This document shows positions 15,699 through 22,355 of a stretch of 22,355 nt of DNA, one piece after another. Each line of letters begins with the position of its first letter. Positions within the stretch are counted from its first letter, which is position 1. A program made the translations under genes and the position numbers. The notes under the pieces were generated by a model. The model was given only the letters and a program-made list of their open reading frames with translations, did no database searches and had not been told where the DNA came from. The stretch is from the NCBI GenBank assembly GCA_031285245.1, contig JAITWN010000188.1:1-22355 (forward strand), in the 5' to 3' direction. Source of the DNA: Chromatiales bacterium (GTDB lineage Bacteria; Pseudomonadota; Gammaproteobacteria; SZUA-140).

Positions 15699-16312
15699 GG
15701 TCCCATCTCGATGCGCTTGACCGCCGCAGCTTCGATCTCGACCTGTTGGTGTGTGGTCAGCACCAGCAATCCACCGCCGGCGAGATGAGTGCGCATGGTT
15801 TCGCGCAATAATTCGATTGCGCCAACATCGAGCGCCGTAAATGGCTCATCAAGCACCCACAAGCGCGCGCGCATGAGCAGCAGACGGGCAAGACCAACAC
15901 GACGCTTCTGGCCCTGCGACAGCACTTTGGCCGGCAGATCCTCGCGCCCAGCGAGTCCCATGCGCGAAAGCGCCATCACCGCCTCATCCTCACTCACCGG
16001 AGTGCCACCCAGACGACAACTGAATCGCAGGTTCTCAAGGCCACTCAAATCATCCTTGAGCGCGCCGAGATGCCCGCAGTAGAGCAGATCCGCTCTGAAT
16101 TCTTCGCCGAGGGTGTGGATATTTTCATCCTTCCACAGCACCTGGCCAGCCGAGGGAATAACCAAACCGCAGATCATGCGTAGCAACGTCGTCTTGCCAC
16201 TGCCATTGGGACCGGCGATGTAAAGCAGCTCTCCTGCGTGCAGATCGAAATCGAGATCCGTGAACAGCTTGCGATCCCCCCGCATCGCCGCTAACGCTTC
16301 ACCGCGCAGCAT
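15695..16312 (-). CDS. ccmA: Heme exporter ATP-binding protein CcmA
   Basis: This is the ABC ATPase of the CcmABCD complex, 205 residues. Motifs are Walker A GPNGSGKT (residues 34-41), signature LSQGQ (131-135), Walker B LWVLDE (151-156) and switch His188 (LTTHQQ). LSQGQKRRVGLARL is characteristic of CcmA. It is the first gene of the operon. The ribosome-binding site is weak (GAAAG close to the ATG). Confidence 0.95.
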   Translation of the reverse strand: MLRGEALAAMRGDRKLFTDLDFDLHAGELLYIAGPNGSGKTTLLRMICGLVIPSAGQVLWKDENIHTLGEEFRADLLYCGHLGALKDDLSGLENLRFSCRLGGTPVSEDEAVMALSRMGLAGREDLPAKVLSQGQKRRVGLARLLLMRARLWVLDEPFTALDVGAIELLRETMRTHLAGGGLLVLTTHQQVEIEAAAVKRIEMGP

Positions 16313-16507
16313 CTTTCAAGCTTCTCTTGCGCGTCTTGCGTGCGCGAACGGGCGGTATCTTAGCACAGCGACTAGCCATAGCGTTGCTTGTGAAATCGGG
16401 GCTTATATTACGCAAGACCGCGGCGGGAAGATACCAGGCGGCTGTAGAGATGCCCTTTTACAATTTTTTTAGTATCTTGCTTAAACTCTTTCGCGCGGTT
16501 GAACCGA
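16313..16507. other. Divergent intergenic region between ccmA and the MoxR gene
   Basis: These 195 bases separate the two divergent operons. On the plus strand TTTACA (16457-16462, 5/6 to a -35) and TTAAAC (16481-16486, 3/6 to a -10, spacing 18) could form a weak promoter for the MoxR operon. A T7 run at 16464-16470 has no stem before it, so it is not a terminator. I see no operator, riboswitch or small gene here. Confidence 0.35.
16357..16365 (-). promoter_or_regulatory. Candidate extended -10 for the ccm operon
   Basis: The minus strand reads TGCTAAGAT, an extended -10 (TGn followed by TAAGAT, 4/6), about 45 bases before the ccmA start. No convincing -35 lies at the right spacing. Confidence 0.35.
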
Positions 16508-17467
16508 ATGAATACCAGCATTGATCTGCTCCGCGTTCACATTGAACGCAGCGTCATCGGACAAGCACGATTAACAGAGCGTCTATTGATTGGCCTACTG
16601 AGTGGAGGCCATCTGCTCATCGAAGGCGTACCCGGGCTTGCCAAAACCACCGCCGTGCGCACGCTCGCAAGCGGACTCGCGCTCGGCTTCCATCGTATTC
16701 AGTTCACACCCGACATGATTCCCGGTGACATCACCGGCACCGACATCTTCATCCCGCGTGATGGCAGCTTCCAGTTCGCACCCGGACCGATCTTCAGCGA
16801 GATCGTACTCGCCGATGAGATCAACCGCGCGCCGCCCAAAGTGCAATCAGCACTGCTTGAAGCGATGCAGGAACGCCAAGTGACCGTGGGCGGCGTCAGC
16901 CGCCCTTTGCCGAGCGTGTTCATGGTCATCGCCACGCAGAATCCGCTCGAACAGGAAGGCACGTATCCGCTACCGGAAGCACAGCTCGATCGCTTTCAAA
17001 TGAAAATCCGTGTCGATTATCCGAGCGCCGAAGAAGAGCTCGCCATTTTGCGTCTCGCCAATCATCTTGCAGGCGAGCGTGAGACCGCAGCCGCGCCACT
17101 ACAAACCATGACACGCGAACAGCTCGACAACTGCCGACGTCAGGCACAAGCAATCTATCTCGATGAAATGCTGGAGCGCTACATCGTCGAACTGGTCGGT
17201 GTGACACGGGCGCCAGCGCGGCGCGATGAAACCCTCGCCAGCTGGATCAGTCATGGCGCCTCGCCGCGTGCCACGCTTGCCCTCGCCCACACCGCGCGCG
17301 CGCGCGCCTGGCTCAGCGGACGCGACTTCGTCGAACCAGATGACATCATCGAACTCGCCCCGGAAGTGCTTTCCCATCGCATCGGCCTGACCTTTGCGGC
17401 ACGCGCCGCCGGCGTCACCCCGGCGCAGGCCGTTGCGCGCATGCTCGAATGCGTTCCCATTCCCTGA
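16508..17467 (+). CDS. MoxR-family AAA+ ATPase
   Basis: The 319-residue cytoplasmic ATPase has Walker A GVPGLAKT (residues 40-47), Walker B IVLADE (99-104) followed by INRAPPKVQSALLEAMQE, and sensor 1 IATQNP (141-146). It also has the MoxR-specific PEAQLDRF segment and the C-terminal lid domain. MoxR ATPases act as chaperones that activate or insert a partner, working with von Willebrand factor A proteins encoded beside them, as here. The ATG at 16508 is preferred over a TTG at 16499; neither has a strong ribosome-binding site. It is the first gene of the plus-strand operon and overlaps the next gene by 19 bases. Confidence 0.93.
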   Translation: MNTSIDLLRVHIERSVIGQARLTERLLIGLLSGGHLLIEGVPGLAKTTAVRTLASGLALGFHRIQFTPDMIPGDITGTDIFIPRDGSFQFAPGPIFSEIVLADEINRAPPKVQSALLEAMQERQVTVGGVSRPLPSVFMVIATQNPLEQEGTYPLPEAQLDRFQMKIRVDYPSAEEELAILRLANHLAGERETAAAPLQTMTREQLDNCRRQAQAIYLDEMLERYIVELVGVTRAPARRDETLASWISHGASPRATLALAHTARARAWLSGRDFVEPDDIIELAPEVLSHRIGLTFAARAAGVTPAQAVARMLECVPIP

Positions 17468-18378
17468 ACACCGCACAAGCGCTGCTCGACGACGCCAGCC
17501 TCGAGCAACTGCGCCTGATCGCACTGCAATACCGAGCGCGCCATCGCGCTGCTGGCCGCAGCGCCGGTATACACGCGAGCCGTCAGCGCGGCACCGGCAT
17601 GGATCTGCACGATAGTCGCCCCTATCAAGCCGGCGACGATGTGCGCCATATGGATTGGCGCGCCACCGCGCGCAGCAGCAAACCCGTCACCAAAGTTTTT
17701 GTCGCCGACGTGCGGCGCGATATCTGTCTCTTCATCGATCGCCGACCAACGATGATGTTCGGCACGCGGCGCGCACTCAAAGCCGCAACCGCAGCGCAAA
17801 TCGCCGCGCTACTCTCGTTTCAGGCGCTAGCCGCACAAGGCAGCGTCAGCGGACTGGTGCTCGATGACGCTGCCCAGCACTTCCCCGCACGCACTTCATT
17901 CACTGGCATATTGCCACTCCTCCACGCCGCCGCCGCGCCACCGCCCCATCACTCGCGCGCAAACCAACGCGCAGGGCAGCAGCGCCCGTCTGGTGCTGCT
18001 CTGCTGCCACCAGGCATCGCGCCCGCAGGAGCAACGCTATATCTGATCAGCGATTTTCACGACATCATCAAAGGCAGCGCCAGCATCGCTGATTATCTGC
18101 CCACCGCACGCGCGCCTGGCACTCAAGTCATCGCCATCCGCATCGTCGATGACGCTGAACAACGCATGACACCCGCTGGCGTGTTGCGCCTCGCATCACC
18201 AGAGAGCATGGCAACGATCCTCGTCGACACCGACGATCCTGCGCTGCGCCAACGCTATGCACTTCACAACGCGCAGCGCAGCGTGGCACTCGCTACTGAA
18301 TGCGCGCTGCATGATATTGCGCTTTTCACCCTCACCAATTGCGATGATCTGCACACGCAGATCGAACCTCTGCTGTGA
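17449..18378 (+). CDS. DUF58 domain protein (MoxR partner)
   Basis: The 309-residue protein carries the DUF58 signature: SRPYQAGDDVRHMDW near residues 56-70, then TAR and KVF. A degenerate vWA-like core follows, with FIDRRPTM in place of a full DxSxS site and LISDFHD further on. Between the halves lies a Pro/His/Gln-rich stretch (about residues 160-195), probably a flexible linker. The cation site looks incomplete, which is common in DUF58. It probably binds the MoxR ATPase. No signal peptide is seen, so it is likely cytoplasmic. The start lies inside moxR and the stop overlaps a GTG start. Confidence 0.88.
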   Translation: MRSHSLNTAQALLDDASLEQLRLIALQYRARHRAAGRSAGIHASRQRGTGMDLHDSRPYQAGDDVRHMDWRATARSSKPVTKVFVADVRRDICLFIDRRPTMMFGTRRALKAATAAQIAALLSFQALAAQGSVSGLVLDDAAQHFPARTSFTGILPLLHAAAAPPPHHSRANQRAGQQRPSGAALLPPGIAPAGATLYLISDFHDIIKGSASIADYLPTARAPGTQVIAIRIVDDAEQRMTPAGVLRLASPESMATILVDTDDPALRQRYALHNAQRSVALATECALHDIALFTLTNCDDLHTQIEPLL

Positions 18379-18872
18379 AGGAAGACCCACTCGCTGCATT
18401 GGCGGATATCGAGATTCTGGCGCCACCAGAGAGCAGCACGTCACTGCCGATGGCGCTCATCGTGCTCCTCATCGGCATCATCGTGATCGCCTGGCTTGTC
18501 GCGCGCTTGATCGCTCGACGCAGCCGTTCCACTCATATCGACGTCGCGCTGCCTGCATCCACCGCAGCACTGCAACGACTCGCCGCGTTGCGTGCCGACT
18601 GGGAGCGCGGCGAAGTGAACGATCGCGAAACCGCTTATCGCTTGTGCGCGCTGCTGCGCATCGGACTCAAGCTGCCAGAACTCGATCCACGCACACCACC
18701 GCCAGCGCTTTCACATATAGAAGCCTGGGCGCCCACACTGCACAGCCTGCAAAAACTGCGTTATGCGCGCGACGAGAATACGCCCCTTTGCGCACAAGAC
18801 TTCGAGCTGGCACGTGTCTGGCTCATGGACAGCGCGCCCCCAAACATAGCGAGGAGCGCAGAAGGTGTTTGA
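18375..18872 (+). CDS. DUF4381 single-span membrane protein
   Basis: The 165-residue product has a short N-terminal DPLAALADIEILAPP segment and one transmembrane helix (about residues 24-46). A cytoplasmic helical domain containing WERGEVNDRETAYRLCALLR follows. This fits the DUF4381 family, found between DUF58 and BatA in many gammaproteobacterial MoxR operons; its biochemical role is unknown. The start is GTG, overlapping the previous stop (GTGA). Confidence 0.85.
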   Translation: MKEDPLAALADIEILAPPESSTSLPMALIVLLIGIIVIAWLVARLIARRSRSTHIDVALPASTAALQRLAALRADWERGEVNDRETAYRLCALLRIGLKLPELDPRTPPPALSHIEAWAPTLHSLQKLRYARDENTPLCAQDFELARVWLMDSAPPNIARSAEGV

Positions 18873-19845
18873 ATTTGGTACGCCGCTCTGGCTCGTGCTG
18901 CTGCCACTGCCACCGCTTCTGTGGTGGCTATGGGCGCGTCGTCCTGCTCGCGGCGATGTGGGCGCACTGCTGCATCCTCTGGCGTGCACCATCGGTGAAT
19001 TACAACGTACCCAGCATTCCGGGCGTACCACGGTATTGCTCTGGCTGTGTAGCTGCTCACTGCTGATTCTCGCGCTGGCGCAGCCACAGTGGCGCGATGA
19101 GGACGCCGCGGCAAACATGCCGGGCTATGATCTCGTCTTCGCTGTCGATGTCTCCGGCTCGATGCGCGCGCTCGATTACACCGTCGATGATCAACCGCTC
19201 AGTCGTCTCGACATGGTCAAACAAGCGCTCGCGCATTTTTTCGAGCGCGCGCACGGCCTGCGCGCGGCGCTGCTGGTATTCGCCGATCAAGCCTATACGC
19301 TCATGCCACTCACCGCGGATCTCGGACTCGCCGCCGAGATGAGCCAGGAAATCGATCATGGTTATGCCGGTGAACGCACCGCGCTCGGCGATGCCGTGCT
19401 GCTGGCAACGCGGCGCGTAGAAAGCTCATCGCTCGGCGCGCGCATCCTCGTGCTATTGAGCGATGGCGAGAACACTGCCGGCGACATCAGCCCAGAAGCG
19501 GCTGCCACGCTCGCACGCGAACAGGGCCTGCGCATCTATACCGTCGGCATCGGGCAAGAAGGCGCAGTGCCGTTCCCCCTCGGCAACGGCAACATCATCT
19601 ACCGCACACTTCCTCTCGATGAAGGTACGCTGAAACAACTTGCCGCAGCGACTGATGGTGATTATTTACGCCTGCACAGTGCGCAGGATCTCGATGCCCT
19701 GCTCGATCGCATCCACCGCATCGAAAAAGCACGCATCCCCGTCCCTGCGCCGGTGCACGAATGGTATTGGATCGCGGCACTGCTCAGTCTGGTATTTCTA
19801 CTGCTCGCCGAACTGCGCCGCAACAACAGGCTTGTCACAATATGA
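18865..19845 (+). CDS. batA: BatA-type von Willebrand factor A membrane protein
   Basis: The 326-residue protein has two N-terminal transmembrane segments (about residues 7-24 and 56-73) and a vWA domain with a complete metal site: DVSGS at Asp95, then later LLSDGENTAGD. A C-terminal transmembrane helix (about 300-318) follows. The vWA domain should lie between the helices in the periplasm or cytoplasm, depending on topology not resolved here. Bat proteins are linked to aerotolerance in Bacteroides and to envelope stress or metal insertion elsewhere. The start is GTG, just before the DUF4381 stop, with AGGAG and GAAG upstream. Confidence 0.9.
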   Translation: MFEFGTPLWLVLLPLPPLLWWLWARRPARGDVGALLHPLACTIGELQRTQHSGRTTVLLWLCSCSLLILALAQPQWRDEDAAANMPGYDLVFAVDVSGSMRALDYTVDDQPLSRLDMVKQALAHFFERAHGLRAALLVFADQAYTLMPLTADLGLAAEMSQEIDHGYAGERTALGDAVLLATRRVESSSLGARILVLLSDGENTAGDISPEAAATLAREQGLRIYTVGIGQEGAVPFPLGNGNIIYRTLPLDEGTLKQLAAATDGDYLRLHSAQDLDALLDRIHRIEKARIPVPAPVHEWYWIAALLSLVFLLLAELRRNNRLVTI

Positions 19846-21608
19846 ATATTTTTCCTGCGCTCGCTTTCGAGCGACCGTTATGTCTGATGCTGATCCTCGT
19901 GTGTATCGCTGCATTTCTGCTGATACCGCGCGCACGTCGCAAGCATCTGACGGCGTATGCAGAACCACAACTGCTGCACTGGCTGCTAATAGCACCTGGC
20001 GAACGCAAGCGCTTCAATCCTGCGCTCATCGCTGGACTGCTGCTGATCATCGCCGTCAGCGGGCCATACATCGCAAGCGAATCAGCAAAAACGCAACATC
20101 CCGCGCTCGATCTCGCTTTGGTGCTCGACATTTCTCCATCGATGCAAGCGAGCGACATCACTCCAGACCGGCTACAGCGCGCACGCATGAAGCTGCGTGA
20201 CCTACTCGCGCGCCGCGCCGGTGACCGCGCGACGCTGATCGCGTTTTCGGCACATGCTTACCGCGCGCTGCCGCTCACTTATGACCTCCCGCTGCTGCGC
20301 AGTTACATTGATGCGCTCGACGATTCGCTCAGCAGACATCGCGGCAGCAACATCGTACAAGCACTCGAGCTCGCCGCGCAGGCGCTCGCTGCATCACCGC
20401 AAGGAGGACGGGCCATCATCCTGGTCAGCGATGGTGAAGCCAGCGATCCGGATGAAGTCACGATGGCAGCCACACGCCTCGCCGAGCGAGGAATACCGGT
20501 ATTCGCGCTCGGTGTCGGCGCCGATAACAGTGCCGGCGCACCCGTGCCAACATGGAACGGACTTGCGCGCAACACGGATGGCACGCTGCATTTATCCCGT
20601 CTCAATCGCGAACTGCTATCCGCCCTCGCCACTCGTAGCGGCGGGCGCTATGCCGATGTGCGCTCTGATGACGCCGATCTCGACTATCTGCAAGCAGGAC
20701 TCGCCGAGCTCGAAGCCAGCGCGCAAACACTCACCCCCAGCAGCACCGGCTATCACTTGTATTCCTGGCTGCTCACTGCCGCGCTAACGCTAATGCTGTG
20801 GCAAGGTCGACGCTATCGACACAGCCTGCCAGCATTCATGTTGTTGACTGCGCTCATTACCGCATCATCGGGTATGCTTGCCCCCGCAAGCGCGGTCGCT
20901 GCTGCACCCAACCTTGATGCAGAAAAGCAAGCTTATCGCACGCTACAGGAAGGACACTATCATGAAGCAGGCGAGCGCTACGAAAACATCGGTGGCTATC
21001 GCGGCAGCATGGGCGCAGGCGCCGCGGCCTTTCGGCAGAGTGACTGGTCTCAAGCGCTCACCGCTTTCCGACGCGCCGCCGAATCTGCCCACGGTAATGA
21101 AGAGCGCGCACTTGCCTGGTATAACGAAGCCACAACGCTTGCACACATGGGGCAACTGACCGCCGCGATGAAACGACTCGACCAGACGCTCGCGCTTCAC
21201 CCCAATCACGCGCGCGCCGCACTCAATCGCGATCTGTTGCAACGCGCGCTGAAAGAGCGCGCAGGCACTGTGAATGACGCGTCGTATGAAGAACCACAAC
21301 TGCGCAATGATGCCGATGCTGTCACCAGCGGCGATACCTCCGCGCTCACGGACACTGCGACGGGCAATGATGAAACTGGCGCTACTGATGATGCTTCCAT
21401 CATCACAGCGCAGGGGCTGCAAAAAAACTCCGTTGCTGTCACGGCATCAAGCGGTGAAGCAACCCCCGCCGCTGGCCTGCGCTCCGCGGGTGAGAGCGCG
21501 ACGATTCCACCAGGCGCCGTCGCTGACGATCCGCGCGTCGTACTGCGTCATCGCTTCATGCTGATGGATGCCAAGCGCATGCTACTGCCGGAGACCGCGC
21601 CGTGGTGA
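19842..21608 (+). CDS. batB: BatB-type vWA protein fused to TPR (BatB/BatC)
   Basis: From the ATG overlapping the batA stop (ATGA) the protein has 588 residues. Two N-terminal helices precede a vWA domain (about residues 88-290) with DISPSM at Asp96 and LVSDGEASD. Two further helices follow (about 305-350), then TPR-like repeats (about 360-470, including ALAWYNEATTLAHMG and ALHPNHARAALNRD). An acidic Thr/Ala/Asp-rich low-complexity segment ends in the short conserved tail RFMLMDAKRML. The vWA plus TPR layout is a fusion of what are separate BatB and BatC proteins in Bacteroides. The frame is open upstream of the chosen ATG only within batA. Confidence 0.9.
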   Translation: MNIFPALAFERPLCLMLILVCIAAFLLIPRARRKHLTAYAEPQLLHWLLIAPGERKRFNPALIAGLLLIIAVSGPYIASESAKTQHPALDLALVLDISPSMQASDITPDRLQRARMKLRDLLARRAGDRATLIAFSAHAYRALPLTYDLPLLRSYIDALDDSLSRHRGSNIVQALELAAQALAASPQGGRAIILVSDGEASDPDEVTMAATRLAERGIPVFALGVGADNSAGAPVPTWNGLARNTDGTLHLSRLNRELLSALATRSGGRYADVRSDDADLDYLQAGLAELEASAQTLTPSSTGYHLYSWLLTAALTLMLWQGRRYRHSLPAFMLLTALITASSGMLAPASAVAAAPNLDAEKQAYRTLQEGHYHEAGERYENIGGYRGSMGAGAAAFRQSDWSQALTAFRRAAESAHGNEERALAWYNEATTLAHMGQLTAAMKRLDQTLALHPNHARAALNRDLLQRALKERAGTVNDASYEEPQLRNDADAVTSGDTSALTDTATGNDETGATDDASIITAQGLQKNSVAVTASSGEATPAAGLRSAGESATIPPGAVADDPRVVLRHRFMLMDAKRMLLPETAPW

Positions 21609-22355
21609 AAACATTATGGTTGCTGCTGCTTGCTGTCGCGGCACTGCCAGTATGGGCCGCGCCAAGCGGCATCCATGATTTCAGCGCCGAAGTCGATCGG
21701 CGCGAGCTTTATGTCAACGAACACGTCGTGCTGACGTTGTCTCTCACCGGCAGCGATACCAGGCTACGCGCCGAAGGTGTGTCACCGAATATCGATCTCA
21801 CTGTTCTCGCTGGAGCCTTTGAGCTCGGCACGCCGAAGGCGGATTTCCGTTTTAATATCGATAACAATCGCGGGCGCGCCACCTCCAGCATTACCGTTGA
21901 ACTCTTTCCACGCACAGCGGGGCGGCTGCGCATCCCTGCATTTACTGTCGATGGTCTAAACACGCAAGCGATCGAACTACGCGTGTCACCACTCACCACC
22001 GACACGAGCCCAGAAGCCTTCGTACGCAGCGGCGTCGCGAGCAAACACCTATTCACCGGCGAACAAGCACTGGTCTATCTCGACCTCTATCATCGCGTCG
22101 AACTCGCCAGCGCCCGCATGGGCGGCGCGCTTGATTCCAAGCCACGCGACATCGCAGTGCACACACTGCCCGCGAGCGAACGCACCGAGCGCGTTGACGG
22201 CATCGAGTATCAAGTGACGCGCACTGCCTGGGCCGCCAGCATGATGCAAGCTGGGGAGATGACGTTGCTGCTGCCGGATATCTGGGTAGAAACGCGTCAG
22301 GGCAGGCGCTGGCGGTTACCGTTCCGCGAAGAGCGCATCGAAGTGCGCGCGCTAC
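21605..22355 (+). CDS. batD: BatD-like membrane protein, 3' end cut by window
   Basis: About 250 residues are present. A GTG start overlaps the batB stop (GTGA). A signal peptide (MKTLWLLLLAVAALPVWA) is followed by beta-rich domains. Family features include the early ELYVNEHVVLTLSL, the phrase ITVELFPRTAGRLRIPAFTV near residue 98, and a second domain beginning LFTGEQALVYLDLY. BatD proteins are periplasmic with a C-terminal membrane anchor, which lies beyond the window. The role within the MoxR/Bat complex is unknown. Confidence 0.88.
   Translation, partial: MKTLWLLLLAVAALPVWAAPSGIHDFSAEVDRRELYVNEHVVLTLSLTGSDTRLRAEGVSPNIDLTVLAGAFELGTPKADFRFNIDNNRGRATSSITVELFPRTAGRLRIPAFTVDGLNTQAIELRVSPLTTDTSPEAFVRSGVASKHLFTGEQALVYLDLYHRVELASARMGGALDSKPRDIAVHTLPASERTERVDGIEYQVTRTAWAASMMQAGEMTLLLPDIWVETRQGRRWRLPFREERIEVRAL

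Noticed and set aside
18257..19066. Long plus-strand frame across DUF58, DUF4381 and batA
   Set aside because: It is Arg/His/Thr-rich, lacks domains, and is out of frame with three supported genes.
1..22355. tRNA, rRNA, CRISPR, insertion sequences, phage or toxin-antitoxin genes
   Set aside because: No cloverleaf-like sequence, regularly spaced repeats, transposase or integrase motifs were noticed; the window is densely packed with chromosomal operons.

Overview
The window reads as chromosomal DNA of a GC-rich proteobacterium, most likely a gammaproteobacterium. Three things suggest this: argC is followed directly by a DUF6776-type coiled-coil protein; a complete System I cytochrome c maturation operon runs ccmABCDEFGHI with a fused long CcmI; and a MoxR-DUF58-DUF4381-BatA-BatB/TPR-BatD operon is present. 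Genus and species cannot be read from this sequence. I see no tRNA, rRNA, CRISPR array, insertion sequence or phage gene, and no gene-free stretch longer than 300 bases.

Region 1 (1-1493, minus strand) holds argC and the start of a coiled-coil DUF6776-like gene, coupled by a TGATG overlap. Region 2 (1578-5735) is a cytochrome island around one divergent promoter region. On the minus strand two adjoining triheme c-type cytochrome frames meet at an A9 tract; on the plus strand a pentaheme cytochrome overlaps a six-bladed NHL beta-propeller lipoprotein. Region 3 (5790-8500, minus strand) is a small operon of a monoheme cytochrome c and two paralogous seven-repeat Reg_prop beta-propellers, one predicted lipoprotein and one membrane anchored. 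It converges on region 2 at a perfect 14-bp inverted repeat.

Region 4 (8570-16312, minus strand) is the heme delivery and ligation machinery, ccmABCDEFGHI, ending in a second thioredoxin-like lipoprotein (WCPPC). This includes a 56-residue CcmD. Region 5 (16508-22355, plus strand) is the MoxR/Bat operon. Almost every junction in it is a stop/start overlap, several with GTG starts. BatD runs off the window end.

Functionally the window joins c-type cytochrome clients (12 CXXCH motifs in four reading frames) to the machinery that makes them. The least familiar part is regions 2 and 3: multi-domain cytochromes beside three secreted or anchored beta-propellers, with no kinase and no recognisable enzyme. 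This looks like an undescribed periplasmic or cell-surface electron-transfer module, but its substrate cannot be inferred from sequence. The most testable oddity is the A9 tract at 2522-2530. A -1 slip there, or a one-base sequencing error, would join the two triheme frames into one hexaheme protein of about 703 residues. The downstream frame has no signal peptide and no good start of its own.
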